DNA of 37,425 nt from Actinomycetes bacterium (GTDB taxonomy: Bacteria > Actinomycetota > Coriobacteriia > Coriobacteriales > UBA8131): the NCBI GenBank assembly GCA_009787085.1, contig WRGR01000029.1, forward strand, positions 1 through 37,425. Reading direction: 5' to 3'. The notes beneath the pieces are model-generated. The model was not told where the DNA came from and made no database searches. It saw only the letters and a program-made list of their open reading frames with translations. A program made the translations under genes and the position numbers. Positions 24,509-33,654 of the stretch are shown piece by piece. How positions within the stretch are numbered: position 1 is the first letter of the stretch; each line of letters starts with the position of its first letter.

Positions 24509-27500
24509 CGATGATGGGCGAGCTGACGGGCGGCAAACTGGAGGCGGTTGCGCTAGGCCGTGTGCTGGCCATGGACACGGCCAGTGAGTACATGGCCGTT
24601 GCTCTAGGCAACGGCCAAGGTGAGCTTGTGACTTCTGCCGACCAGGCGGCACCGCGCCAGGCCAATGTTTGCTTGTTGCCCAGCATCGACAGCATGTTGG
24701 CAGAAGCGGGGGTGGACAAACGCGAGTTGGCGGCCATAGTCTGCGGACGCGGTCCTGGCTCCTTCACCGGTACCCGGATCGCCATGGCCACCGCCAAGGG
24801 CATCGCCCGTGGCCTCGGCCTGCCGCTTTTTGGGGTCTCGACCTTGGATGCCGTAGCGTGGTCGGCATGGCAGGGCGGCTTGCGCGGCAGCGTTGGCGTG
24901 GTGGTTGATGCTATGCGTCATGAGGTATATCCAGCGCGTTTTACGCTTGATGATACCGGGGTGATCCGGCTTGACCCCCACACGGTGGCCAAAGCGGCCG
25001 CCCAGGCCGCCTTGTGGCGTACAGGTGGCCAGTCGCTGCTGTTGATCGGTGATGGCCTGTGCAAATACGCTGCGGACTTCTCCGAGGCCGACGGCTTTCT
25101 CTTAGCTGATGAGGCTTTCTGGCACCCGGGCGGCCATGGCCTGTTGTTGGCATTTGCAGCGGCGCTGCGAGCGGGGCAGCAAGGCTCGGGTGACGCCGGT
25201 GCACTGCTGCCCATCTATACCCGTCTCTCTGATGCGGAGGAAAACGAGCGGCTGCGGCTGGCATCCGGCGGTTCTCTCGCCCAAGGCGCGGAGATAGCCG
25301 TGCCGAGAAGCGGCGTGAACGATGCCGCCGCCCCGCATGCCGAGGTGATACGTGCTGACGGGCGGCAGCTGCCGACCGGAACTGGCTTCCAGGCAGCGGT
25401 GGCCGATGATGCCGACTCGCCTCAGCCAATGCCCGAAGCCCACCGTTGCGACCTCAAGGAACTCTGTCATTGCGGGCCTGTCCCGCAATCTTTTACGCCG
25501 CCAATAACTGGCGTAATGGCATCAATTGGTACATCTTCAGTTCCAGCGGCCCTGCACTACCGGCCGATGGCCGCTCAAGACGTGGAAGCCGTGGCGGCCT
25601 TGGAGGCTCAGTGCTTTGCTGCTCCGGCCAGCGGCAGTGAGCATGACAGCGTTCGAGCCAGCAGCGGTGAGTGCTGGAGCGCCCAAACCTTGGCCGCTGA
25701 GCTGGCTGCACCCAACCGCACCTGGTGGGTCGCTTGGCGCAGCGACAACTTGGCTGGTTTTGCCGGTGGCTGGCTGATTGACGGCGATCTGCAGGTTCTG
25801 GATGTGGCAGTGGCACCAGAATGGCGGCGGCAGGGGGTGGCCAGCGCCTTGCTCCGGCACCTGTTGGAAGATGCCAAGGTGCTGGGTGCCGTTAGCGCCA
25901 GCTTGGAAGTGCGAGCCTCCAATCAGCCTGCCCAGGCGCTCTACCAAGCGCTGGGATTTGTCGAGGTGGGGTGCCGCCCCGGCTATTACGCGCCAATAAC
26001 CCTAGGTGAGCACCAATCAACACATGAGGCCCGGCATTGCGGCCCTGAGCCGCAATCTTTTAACCTGCCGGCCAATGCTGCCGTACTACATCCCGAGGCA
26101 ACAGCATCAACTGGCATTTCCCCAAACACCGCTCGTGAAGACGCGCTGATACTGAGGTATACGTTTGAGGTACCTTTGCCCGGAGAAGTTCTGATCAATC
26201 ATAGCGTCCGTCACTGTCGGCATCGCCCTGCATTTTCCCCTGATCAGCCCGGCTCACAGCCTCGCATTCTGGCCATCGAAACCAGCTGCGACGAAACCGC
26301 CGCCGCTGTCATCGACGGAGCAGGGCGGCTGCTCGCCAACGTAGTGGCCTCACAGATCGACTTTCATGCCCGTTTCGGGGGCGTGGTACCGGAGATCGCC
26401 TCCCGCAAACACACCGAGGCAATTGTGGCGGTTGCCGACGAAGCGCTCAGTCAGGCCGGGTTGGCCAACTACCAGCAGCTTGATGCCTTAGCTGTGACCT
26501 ACGCTCCGGGGCTGATCGGTGCCTTGGTGGTTGGCGTGGCCTTTGCCAAGGGGCTCTCTTGGGCATCCGGGATGCCGCTGGTGCGTGTCAACCACCTAGA
26601 AGGCCATATCTATGCCAACTGTCTGCAAGATGCGGACAACCCCATCAACACTGGTGGCTTTGTCGATGCCACCAGTCCCACTAACATTAGCGGCTCCACC
26701 GCTAACGCTTCCACCGTTGCGTCCAGCCCCGCTGTCGCAGCTAAACCCGTCGCCACCATTGCGGCCAGCCCCGCTGCCGCCGCTGGGCCAGCAGCCGCCG
26801 AACCCGCCAACGTATCCGGCCCCGCTGCCGCCGCTGGGCCAGCAGCCGCCGCCCCAAAGCCCGCCGCCGCCCCAAAGCCGCCGTTCGTGATTGCGCTGCT
26901 CTCCGGCGGCCACACCATGTTGGTGCTGGCGCACGATTGGGGTCACTATGATGTGCTCGGCCAGACGCTCGATGACGCAGTAGGCGAGGCTTTTGACAAG
27001 GTGGCCAAAGCGCTGGGACTGGGCTATCCTGGCGGCCCGGTGATCTCCAAGCTGGCTGCTGGCGGCGACCCGGCGGCAATTGATTTCCCGCGTGCCCTGC
27101 TCCACAGCCATCACTTGGACTTCTCGCTCTCCGGCCTGAAGACAGCGGTGATTAGCTGGATCCGTGAGCAAGAAGCGGCAGGGGCAAGCATCAGTTTGCC
27201 GAATGTCGCGGCTTCCTTCCAACAGGCGGTGATCGATGTCCAGGCGGCCAAGGCGCTTGCAGCTTGTCGTCTGACCGGTGCACAGACCTTTTGCTTGGGC
27301 GGCGGTGTGGCCGCCAACCGGGCCTTGCGCGATGCCTACCAACAAAAACTGGGGGAGAAGGGCATCCGTGTGGTCTTCCCGCCACTGTTCGCCACCTCCG
27401 ACAACGCGGCGATGATCGCCGCCGTGGCCTTAGACCGCTACGCCCGAGGTATCTTCATGCCACTGGACGGCGATGCCGCCGCCCATACCGACTTGGGGCA

Positions 27501-27510
27501 AGAGTATTAA
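24505..27510 (+). CDS. tsaD: TsaB-RimI-TsaD triple fusion (t6A synthesis and ribosomal-protein N-acetyltransferase)
   Basis: One 1001-residue frame holds three enzymes. TsaB (about 10-270): VLAMDTASEYMAVALGN, CGRGPGSFTGTRIAMATAKG. RimI-type GNAT (about 350-495): LHYRPMAAQDVEAVAALE, VAVAPEWRRQGVASALLRHL, NQPAQALYQALGF. TsaD (587-1001): ILAIETSCDETAAAVIDG, metal-site HLEGHIYAN, LSGGHTMLVLAHDWG, FCLGGGVAANRALR, SDNAAMIAAVALDRY. TsaB and TsaD normally assemble with TsaE, encoded just upstream. Linkers contain element-derived peptides (LCHCGPVPQSF; ARHCGPEPQSF). TsaD carries an ~80-residue Ala/Pro/Ser insert (712-792) between the metal-site helix and LSGGHT. GTG at 24505 overlaps the tsaE stop; ATG at 24511 is an alternative. 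Confidence 0.95.
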   Translation: MTMMGELTGGKLEAVALGRVLAMDTASEYMAVALGNGQGELVTSADQAAPRQANVCLLPSIDSMLAEAGVDKRELAAIVCGRGPGSFTGTRIAMATAKGIARGLGLPLFGVSTLDAVAWSAWQGGLRGSVGVVVDAMRHEVYPARFTLDDTGVIRLDPHTVAKAAAQAALWRTGGQSLLLIGDGLCKYAADFSEADGFLLADEAFWHPGGHGLLLAFAAALRAGQQGSGDAGALLPIYTRLSDAEENERLRLASGGSLAQGAEIAVPRSGVNDAAAPHAEVIRADGRQLPTGTGFQAAVADDADSPQPMPEAHRCDLKELCHCGPVPQSFTPPITGVMASIGTSSVPAALHYRPMAAQDVEAVAALEAQCFAAPASGSEHDSVRASSGECWSAQTLAAELAAPNRTWWVAWRSDNLAGFAGGWLIDGDLQVLDVAVAPEWRRQGVASALLRHLLEDAKVLGAVSASLEVRASNQPAQALYQALGFVEVGCRPGYYAPITLGEHQSTHEARHCGPEPQSFNLPANAAVLHPEATASTGISPNTAREDALILRYTFEVPLPGEVLINHSVRHCRHRPAFSPDQPGSQPRILAIETSCDETAAAVIDGAGRLLANVVASQIDFHARFGGVVPEIASRKHTEAIVAVADEALSQAGLANYQQLDALAVTYAPGLIGALVVGVAFAKGLSWASGMPLVRVNHLEGHIYANCLQDADNPINTGGFVDATSPTNISGSTANASTVASSPAVAAKPVATIAASPAAAAGPAAAEPANVSGPAAAAGPAAAAPKPAAAPKPPFVIALLSGGHTMLVLAHDWGHYDVLGQTLDDAVGEAFDKVAKALGLGYPGGPVISKLAAGGDPAAIDFPRALLHSHHLDFSLSGLKTAVISWIREQEAAGASISLPNVAASFQQAVIDVQAAKALAACRLTGAQTFCLGGGVAANRALRDAYQQKLGEKGIRVVFPPLFATSDNAAMIAAVALDRYARGIFMPLDGDAAAHTDLGQEY
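25464..25542. mobile_element. palindromic element copy at the TsaB-RimI junction
   Basis: CTGTCATTGCGGGCCTGTCC with CGCAATCTTTTACG (25464-25497) is the best-preserved core in the window. ATCAATTGGTACATCTTCAG at 25521-25540 resembles the right terminal repeat. A left end is not clear. Read in frame as LCHCGPVPQSF. Confidence 0.6.
26001..26125. mobile_element. full palindromic element in frame at the RimI-TsaD junction
   Basis: Left end CCTAGGTGAGCACCAATCAA at 26001, core CCCGGCATTGCGGCCCTGAG with CGCAATCTTTTAAC near 26030-26063, and right end ATCAACTGGCATTTCCCC at 26105-26122. All parts are present in the same order as in the intergenic copies. It is translated as residues ~499-541 of the fusion protein without a stop. 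Confidence 0.7.
26187..26262. mobile_element. second, degraded element copy directly before the TsaD domain
   Basis: GAGAAGTTCTGATCAATCA resembles a left terminal repeat, and CGTCACTGTCGGCATCG with TTTTCCCCTGATCAGC matches the core and the TTTCCCCTGATCAG segment of the copy at 15536. It ends where the conserved TsaD sequence begins (26263). Confidence 0.45.
26768..26850 (+). repeat. 32-bp direct repeat in the TsaD insert
   Basis: GCCCCGCTGCCGCCGCTGGG opens two identical 32-bp copies at 26768-26799 and 26819-26850, offset 51 bp (17 codons). They encode PAAAAGPAAA-like segments. Shorter repeats surround them from about 26640 to 26880. Confidence 0.85.
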
Positions 27511-27772
27511 AGGCTACAGATGCTGACTTGCCGGAATCCAGCATGATCCAAGCCCTTTGTCGTTGATCCTTCCCTTGCAATGGCGCCTGAAAAGGCAGCT
27601 CCTCTCGTTCTGACGCTTCCCTAACCTTACTGAATTTTTACTGTTCCTAGCTATTGGATTTTACGCGAGCAGGGAAAAATGGTTGTTGAAGTTTTCAGGG
27701 GGGTTGCATTACAGGGATTCCGCACCACAGAAGTTCCACACCACAGAGGGTATCGCTTAGAAAGGGGTTTCA
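27511..27772 (+). promoter_or_regulatory. upstream region of the phosphonate operon with a paired 9-bp direct repeat
   Basis: No gene in this 262-bp gap. CACCACAGA occurs at 27723-27731 and again at 27739-27747, 16 bp apart and just upstream of the binding-protein gene, a layout that could serve an activator. No regulator gene is adjacent and no clear promoter is recognised. Confidence 0.3.
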
Positions 27773-28924
27773 ATGAAAAAGGTAGTGTTCTTCGCTTTAA
27801 CGATCCTTGCCATTGCGCTACTGGCTGGGTTTTTGGCCGCATGCAAAAACGGCGCTACAGCTACCGGGAACAAAAGCAGCGGCACGGCCGGCGAAAACAA
27901 GAACAGCAGCACCCCGGCTACTGGGAACAAGGGCAACAGCACTGCGCCCACCGGGGAGGGGAGCAAAGGCGAAATCACGGTGTATACTGCGTTGGAAGAC
28001 GAGCAGGTCGAAGAGTACCTCAAAGCTTTCAACACCAGATATCCAGACATCAAGGTAAGCATCGTCCGCGAATCGACCGGTGTCATTACTGCCAAGCTGC
28101 TGGCCGAGAAAAACAACCCCCAAGCCGACTTGGTATGGGGAACTGCGGCATCATCCCTATTGGCCTTGGATGAGCAGGGCATGCTTGAGCCTTATGCCCC
28201 TGCAGGCGTTGACGGCATTCTGGCCAAGTTCAAGTCGGGCAAGGCGGTTCCGACTTGGACAGGCATCGACGTTTGGGAGACTGCCTTTGTCATCAATACC
28301 GTGGAAATAGGCAAGCTCGGGCTGAAGGCATCCGACATCAAGTCCTACGATGACCTGCTTCGCCCGGAGCTGAAAGGCCATGTGGTGATGCCTAATCCTG
28401 CTTCCTCGGGCACAGGGCTTCTGACCGTCACTGGAATTTTGCAACTAGAGGGAAAAGGCACAGACGCTGGTTGGCAGTATCTCGATAAGCTGCATCAAAA
28501 CATCAGCCAGTATGTACACTCCGGCTCAAAACCTGCAAAAATGGCCGGATCTGGAGAATGTGCAGTCGGAATAAGCTTTGGTTATGCTGGCATCCAGCGG
28601 CTCCGGGCGGGTGAGCCAGTGGCGGTGGTCTTCCCCTCGAACGGCTCCGGATGGGATCTAGAGGCCAATGCGCTGATAAAGAAGAACAAGATCAGCGCAG
28701 CTGCAAAAACCTTTCTTGACTGGGCGATCTCTGAAGAGGCCATGGGTCTTTATAAGGAGAACTACCCGATTTTGGCTAACGGCAAAGGCGGCAGATACGA
28801 TGGTTTTGCCAACGATCCCGTCGATCAGCTCATCGACAATGACCTGCTTTGGGTGGCCAACAACCGCGACAACATCTTAGAGGAATGGGCTAGGAGATTC
28901 GACGGCAAATCGGTGCCCCGCTGA
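27773..28924 (+). CDS. phnS: 2-aminoethylphosphonate ABC transporter substrate-binding lipoprotein (PhnS2-like)
   Basis: 383 residues: signal peptide, lipobox LAAC (Cys 24), a Gly/Asn/Ser/Thr linker to about 60, then a periplasmic-type binding fold of the iron/phosphonate family (EITVYTALEDEQVEEYLKAF, NPQADLVWGTAAS, YAPAGVDG, GISFGYAG, VVFPSNGSGWDLEANALIKK). The final DNDLLWVANNRDNILEEW is family-typical. It belongs to the PhnS2-T2-U2 type uptake system, and the downstream phnX and phnW genes support 2-aminoethylphosphonate as ligand. GAAAGGGG precedes the ATG at 27773. First gene of the operon. Confidence 0.88.
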   Translation: MKKVVFFALTILAIALLAGFLAACKNGATATGNKSSGTAGENKNSSTPATGNKGNSTAPTGEGSKGEITVYTALEDEQVEEYLKAFNTRYPDIKVSIVRESTGVITAKLLAEKNNPQADLVWGTAASSLLALDEQGMLEPYAPAGVDGILAKFKSGKAVPTWTGIDVWETAFVINTVEIGKLGLKASDIKSYDDLLRPELKGHVVMPNPASSGTGLLTVTGILQLEGKGTDAGWQYLDKLHQNISQYVHSGSKPAKMAGSGECAVGISFGYAGIQRLRAGEPVAVVFPSNGSGWDLEANALIKKNKISAAAKTFLDWAISEEAMGLYKENYPILANGKGGRYDGFANDPVDQLIDNDLLWVANNRDNILEEWARRFDGKSVPR

Positions 28925-28952
28925 AACCCCAGTTACGAAAGGACGGCAGACC

Positions 28953-29942
28953 ATGCCATTTTTGGAGATCAGGGATATCGTAAAGAAGTTCGATAAACAG
29001 GTTGCTCTGAACAACATCAATGCAAAAGTGCAAAAAGGCGAGCTGGTTTGCATCCTTGGCCCTTCCGGATGCGGGAAAACCACATTATTGCGAATCATCG
29101 CCGGCCTTGAGACCGCTCAGAGCGGCCAGGTCATCATCGACGGCCAGGATGTCACATTCCTACCTGCCGCCAAACGCAATTTCGGGATAGTCTTTCAGTC
29201 TTATGCCTTGTTTCCCAACATGACTGTAATGGGCAATATCCTGTTCGGCCTACAACAGAAGAAAGGGCTGGCCAGAAAGGAAATGCGTGCAGAGGCAGAA
29301 AATGCCCTGCGCTTGGTTGACTTGTTAGACCACAAGAACAAATATCCCCGCCAACTATCCGGAGGAATGCAGCAGCGCACGGCACTGGCCAGGGCCATTG
29401 CTTTGTCCCCAACATTTTTGCTACTGGACGAGCCGTTGTCGGCACTTGATGCCAAAGTGCGCCAAAAGCTGCGTAGTGAGATACGCAGCATCCAAAAAAC
29501 CTTGGGCATCACGACCATCATGGTCACCCATGACCAAGAAGAAGCACTGACTATGTCTGACCGGATCATTGTCATGAACAATGCGGTAGTAGAGCAAATC
29601 GGCACGCCACAGGAGGTTTATAGCCGCCCGGCCACGCCGTTTGTTGCCAATTTCATCGGCACGATGAACTTCTACCAAAGCGGCGGCGAGATTTGCGCTA
29701 TACGCCCGGAAAACATCCGGGTTGCCAACCAATTCTGCGCCCACGACGTCTCTGCCCATATCCGGACGCTGGAGTTCAAGGGGTCGATGACAAGGGTCTA
29801 TGGAACGCTGCCGGATATGTCTGAGATCTGCATGGACATCGCCTCTGAGGCAGTATCTAGGCTGCAGCTCAGCGAAAAAGGCACGGTATTTTTGCGGATG
29901 CCGCAGGAGAGCCTGATCAAATATGCTGACGTTGCGGTGTAG
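28953..29942 (+). CDS. phnT: 2-aminoethylphosphonate ABC transporter ATP-binding protein (PhnT2-like)
   Basis: A 329-residue importer ATPase. Walker A is GPSGCGKTT at 36-44, the Q-loop region is VFQSYALFPNMTV, the signature is LSGGMQQR, and Walker B is LLLDEPLSALD followed by the switch histidine in VTHDQEEAL. The C-terminal ~90 residues form a regulatory TOBE-like domain (ICAIRPENIRV). It lies between the binding-protein and permease genes with a 28-bp gap on each side. AAAGGACGG lies before its ATG. Confidence 0.93.
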   Translation: MPFLEIRDIVKKFDKQVALNNINAKVQKGELVCILGPSGCGKTTLLRIIAGLETAQSGQVIIDGQDVTFLPAAKRNFGIVFQSYALFPNMTVMGNILFGLQQKKGLARKEMRAEAENALRLVDLLDHKNKYPRQLSGGMQQRTALARAIALSPTFLLLDEPLSALDAKVRQKLRSEIRSIQKTLGITTIMVTHDQEEALTMSDRIIVMNNAVVEQIGTPQEVYSRPATPFVANFIGTMNFYQSGGEICAIRPENIRVANQFCAHDVSAHIRTLEFKGSMTRVYGTLPDMSEICMDIASEAVSRLQLSEKGTVFLRMPQESLIKYADVAV

Positions 29943-29969
29943 CAGCCAAACAGCAAGAGCAGCCCAGCT

Positions 29970-31652
29970 ATGAAAAACCGTGTTAGGCAGTGGTGCTCTG
30001 GCTTTCGTTGGGGGCAGTTCCTTGTCTTGGCATTCTGCCTCTTGGCGCTGAGCACTGTCTTGGTCTTGCCTTTGTTCGCGTTGTTCTCCAAAGCCTTTCT
30101 AAACAAGGCCGACATGTTTGTCGGGATCGACAACTACATAAAGTACTTCAAAACGCCGGCCTTGAGCACCTCTGTACTAAACACCATTGACATTGCGTTT
30201 TGGTCCACCCTATTCAGTGTGGTGCTCGGATTCCTTTATGCTTTCGCCCTCACCCGAACGCATATTAAGGGCAAGGCTGTTTTCAAATACATGGCAATGA
30301 TCCCGATCTTCACCCCAACTGTTATCCATGCTCTAGGTTTGGTCTATATGTTTGGCAACCAAGGGATACTTACTCGCGCCGGGTTGTTCCCCTTTGAGCT
30401 GTATGGAAGATTGGGAATTATTATTTCGGAGGTCATCTTCACCTTTCCCCAAGCTTTCTTGCTCTTTTTTGTGGCGCTGGAATTCAGCGATGGCCGACTG
30501 TATGAGGCGGCCGACTCTATGGGGGCCTCCCCCTTAAGAAAACTGTTTCGGATCACTCTGCCAGAAATGAAATATACGCTGATCAATGCAGTTTTCGTCT
30601 GCTTCACGCTGGCCTTCACCGACTTCGGTGCACCTAAAGTCATCGGCGGCAGCTTCAGCGTATTGGCCACTGACATCTATAAGCAAGTGGCTGGGCAGTT
30701 CAACTTCAACATGGGAGCGGTGGTCGGAACGCTCCTGCTTATCCCGGCGGTGATGTCTTTCATTGTCGACCGCTTGGTGAGCAGTCGGAACGCCAGTGCT
30801 GTTAACGCTCGGTCTACCAAGCTGGTAGTTGGAAAAAGTGTGCCGCGTGATATCCTCTGCTTCAGCTTCTGCATGTTGGTCACGCTGTTTTTGTTATTTA
30901 TGGTTGCCATGCTATTTGTGGGTGGCCTGACTGAGGGCTACCCCTACAATCTGTCCCTGACTCTGAACAATTTTCTTTTCAACCAGTCCACAGGCGGCAT
31001 TGATAGCTTCTTCAATTCACTGAAGATGGCACTGGCATCGGCAGGTTTCGGCACAGCGTTTGTTTTTATCTACGCCTATATGATGGAGAAGGCCAGCGGC
31101 TTCAACGGGCTGCGCAAATACGGTCGGCTGCTCTCCGTCTTGCCGCTTGCCCTGCCCGGAATGGTGATCGGCATCTCCTTCATCTTCTTCTTCAACAGCC
31201 CCACCAATCCTCTGAACTTCATATATGGCACCTTGGCCATTCTCGTAGTTTCCAATATCCTGCATTATTTCTCAGTACCCTTTTTCACGGCGAACGGCTG
31301 TCTCAAAAAACTGGACAAGGAGTTTGAGGGCATCGCTGAAAGCATGGGTGTGCCGCGATTGAAAACCTTCTTGTGGGTCAGCGTGCCGCTCTCGCTGCCT
31401 GCCATCATGGAGATATTCATGTACTTCTTCGTCAATGCCATGGTCACCGTGTCGGCGGTGGTGTTTTTGTACAGCGCCGATTTCAAGATTGCTGCTATCG
31501 CCATCACCCACATGGAAGAAGCCGGCAGTTTTGGGCAGGCAGCGGCCATGAGTCTGCTGATATTGCTGATCAATGTGGTGGTCAGAGTTTTATATGAAGC
31601 GGGCATGGCGATTTTTCGGCATCGGGCGAATAGAAAGGAGAGCACGGTATGA
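29970..31652 (+). CDS. 2-aminoethylphosphonate ABC transporter permease, two-domain (PhnU2-like)
   Basis: A 560-residue membrane protein with about twelve spans in two homologous permease domains. The EAA-type cytoplasmic loops that contact the ATPase are LYEAADSMGASPLRKLFRIT (~residue 180) and EFEGIAESMGVPRLKTFLWV (~455). One chain replaces the usual pair of permeases, as in iron- and phosphonate-type (PhnU2) importers. Its TGA overlaps an ATG of a short frame (31649) that leads into phnX. Confidence 0.9.
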   Translation: MKNRVRQWCSGFRWGQFLVLAFCLLALSTVLVLPLFALFSKAFLNKADMFVGIDNYIKYFKTPALSTSVLNTIDIAFWSTLFSVVLGFLYAFALTRTHIKGKAVFKYMAMIPIFTPTVIHALGLVYMFGNQGILTRAGLFPFELYGRLGIIISEVIFTFPQAFLLFFVALEFSDGRLYEAADSMGASPLRKLFRITLPEMKYTLINAVFVCFTLAFTDFGAPKVIGGSFSVLATDIYKQVAGQFNFNMGAVVGTLLLIPAVMSFIVDRLVSSRNASAVNARSTKLVVGKSVPRDILCFSFCMLVTLFLLFMVAMLFVGGLTEGYPYNLSLTLNNFLFNQSTGGIDSFFNSLKMALASAGFGTAFVFIYAYMMEKASGFNGLRKYGRLLSVLPLALPGMVIGISFIFFFNSPTNPLNFIYGTLAILVVSNILHYFSVPFFTANGCLKKLDKEFEGIAESMGVPRLKTFLWVSVPLSLPAIMEIFMYFFVNAMVTVSAVVFLYSADFKIAAIAITHMEEAGSFGQAAAMSLLILLINVVVRVLYEAGMAIFRHRANRKESTV

Positions 31653-31711
31653 GTACGAGTAGGCAAAGTATGCACATCAAGAGGCAGGTGAAAGATGCGA
31701 ACACCAACTAA
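31649..31711 (+). CDS. possible 20-codon leader peptide between the permease gene and phnX
   Basis: ATG at 31649 overlaps the permease stop (ATGA) and has AAAGGAG 8 bp upstream, a better site than that of phnX itself. It encodes [20 protein letters not shown] and stops at 31711, 17 bp inside phnX. It may couple translation of phnX to the permease. Coding status is unproven. Confidence 0.3.
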   Translation: MSTSRQSMHIKRQVKDANTN

Positions 31712-32528
31712 GATCACAGCGATTATTCTCGATTGGGCAGGGACCTGCGTGGACTACGGCTGCTTTGCCCCAACAAGGGCGTTTGTAGCTGCCTTTTCCC
31801 ATTTTGGCATAACACCCACTTTAGAAGAGATCCGCGCCCCAATGGGCATCCAGAAGCGAGACCATATCCAAGAAATGTTGAATGGCAAGCGCCTGTCTGC
31901 CCTCTGGCAAGAAGTGCATGGCAAGGCGCACACGCAACTTGATATCGATGCGGTTTATGGTCAGTTCGAGCCCTCTTTGCTGGCGCTGCTGCCCTCACAT
32001 GCCGGGCTTTTGCCTGGTGTGTTGGCCGCAGTGTCCAGAATTCGCGAGATGGGAATCGTGATCGGCTCCAGCACCGGTTACAACCGGGCAATGATGGATG
32101 TGGTGGCGGCTGCGGCAGAAGATCAGGGCTATGCGCCTGACTGCCTAGTTTGTCCGGAAGAAGTGGCTGCCGGACGGCCTGCTCCCTATATGATATGGCA
32201 CAATTTGGAGAAGCTCGGGGTTTTATCCATCGCTGAGGTACTGAAAATCGGCGATACTGCTGCTGATATGCAGGAAGGGAAAAACGCCGGCTGTTTTTGT
32301 GTGGGCATCATCGAGGGATCCAGCACACTGGGGCTGAGCGAGGCAGAGCTGGCTGCCAAAAGCCGTGACGAGGCTGTCGCCCTTTATAATGCAGCAGGGC
32401 AAGGCCTGCGGGCTGCTGGAGCAGACTATGTGCTGAGTAACATCAGCGCACTGCCAGTGCTGGTCGAGTTGCTGCACCAAGGGGTGCCTGTAGGCACTGG
32501 CCGAAAAGAAGGTGTGCACCATGTATGA
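31695..32528 (+). CDS. phnX: phosphonoacetaldehyde hydrolase
   Basis: Splits phosphonoacetaldehyde into acetaldehyde and phosphate, the second step of 2-aminoethylphosphonate use. HAD fold with nucleophile Asp13 in [13 protein letters not shown]. The cap-domain lysine that forms the Schiff base is K54 in [12 protein letters not shown] (usually MGLxKxDHI). [26 protein letters not shown] and [16 protein letters not shown] are the remaining HAD motifs. Stop overlaps the phnW start. 277 residues, the usual length plus a short tail. Confidence 0.95.
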   Translation: MRTPTKITAIILDWAGTCVDYGCFAPTRAFVAAFSHFGITPTLEEIRAPMGIQKRDHIQEMLNGKRLSALWQEVHGKAHTQLDIDAVYGQFEPSLLALLPSHAGLLPGVLAAVSRIREMGIVIGSSTGYNRAMMDVVAAAAEDQGYAPDCLVCPEEVAAGRPAPYMIWHNLEKLGVLSIAEVLKIGDTAADMQEGKNAGCFCVGIIEGSSTLGLSEAELAAKSRDEAVALYNAAGQGLRAAGADYVLSNISALPVLVELLHQGVPVGTGRKEGVHHV

Positions 32529-33654
32529 GTCCGTTCCTGACAACCCCTATATCCTGCTGACCCCAGGACCGCTCTCCACCTCGAAAGGCGTTCGTAGCGC
32601 CCTGCTGCGTGACTGGTGCACTTGGGATGCCGACTACAATGAGGGAATTGTGCAGGACATTCGGCGGCGATTGGTTCAGCTGGCAAGATGGCGTAGCAAC
32701 GTTGATCGGTGCTGCTCTGGCAAAAACGAAAACTACACCGCTGTACTGATGCAAGGTAGCGGTTCCTTTTCGGTTGAGGCAACGCTGGGCAGCGCCTTGC
32801 CGCCGGACGGCCGGATACTGATAATCACCAATGGTGCCTATGGGCAGCGCATGGTTCAGATGGCCGATGTGCTGCAGGTCGACTATATCGAATACGCTCT
32901 GCCAGAGACAGAGTGCCCTGATCCCCACAAAATTGGCACCCTCTTGGATGAGAATCCAGATGTGACCCATGTAGCTTTGGTGCACTGCGAGACCACTACC
33001 GGGATGCTGAACCCTCTGTGCGCGGTTGCCCAAGTGGTGAAGGCACGTGGCAAGACGCTGATCGTCGATGCCATGAGCTCTTTCGGGGGTATCCCGATAG
33101 ATCTGAATGAGTTGGGGATCGACTTTCTGGTCAGCTCTGCCAATAAGTGCATCCAAGGTGTCCCCGGATTCGCATTCGTCATCGCCAAGCAAGACGAACT
33201 GCAGAAATGCCGGGGCAATGCCCGCTCGCTTTGCCTTGACCTCTTCAGTCAATGGCAGGAGATGGAGAAGTCAGGCAAATGGCGCTACACGTCGCCCACC
33301 CACGTCGTGCGGGCGTTTCATCAAGCGCTGAACGAGCTGGATGCAGAGGGCGGGGTGGATGTGCGCTATGCCCGATACCGCCAAAACCAGAGGCTTTTGG
33401 CAGAGGGGATGGCAGAGTTGGGGTTTCAACCCTTGTTGCCAGCTGATTTGCAGTCACCGATTATCACGTCGTTTTTGTATCCCCGCCCTGATTTTGACTT
33501 TGCTGCCTTTTACAGGCAGGTCAAGGCTCAGGGCTTTGTGCTTTATCCGGGAAAGCTGTCGCGGGCAAACACCTTCCGCATCGGCAATATCGGCGAGGTC
33601 TACCCAAAGGATATCCAGAGGCTTTTACAAGTAGTTTGGAGGATTACGAGATGA
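32521..33654 (+). CDS. phnW: 2-aminoethylphosphonate--pyruvate transaminase
   Basis: PLP enzyme converting 2-aminoethylphosphonate and pyruvate to phosphonoacetaldehyde and L-alanine. [21 protein letters not shown] at the N-terminus, [34 protein letters not shown] and the PLP lysine K209 in [13 protein letters not shown] are family hallmarks. ATG at 32521 (377 residues) has AAGAAGGTG upstream; a GTG at 32512 would add three residues. Overlaps phnX by 8 bp at its start and the next gene by 4 bp at its end. Confidence 0.95.
   Translation: MYESVPDNPYILLTPGPLSTSKGVRSALLRDWCTWDADYNEGIVQDIRRRLVQLARWRSNVDRCCSGKNENYTAVLMQGSGSFSVEATLGSALPPDGRILIITNGAYGQRMVQMADVLQVDYIEYALPETECPDPHKIGTLLDENPDVTHVALVHCETTTGMLNPLCAVAQVVKARGKTLIVDAMSSFGGIPIDLNELGIDFLVSSANKCIQGVPGFAFVIAKQDELQKCRGNARSLCLDLFSQWQEMEKSGKWRYTSPTHVVRAFHQALNELDAEGGVDVRYARYRQNQRLLAEGMAELGFQPLLPADLQSPIITSFLYPRPDFDFAAFYRQVKAQGFVLYPGKLSRANTFRIGNIGEVYPKDIQRLLQVVWRITR

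Noticed and set aside
26596-27345. 249-codon ORF antisense to the TsaD domain
   Set aside because: A shadow of the Ala/Pro-rich insert and TsaD coding sequence, with no independent support.
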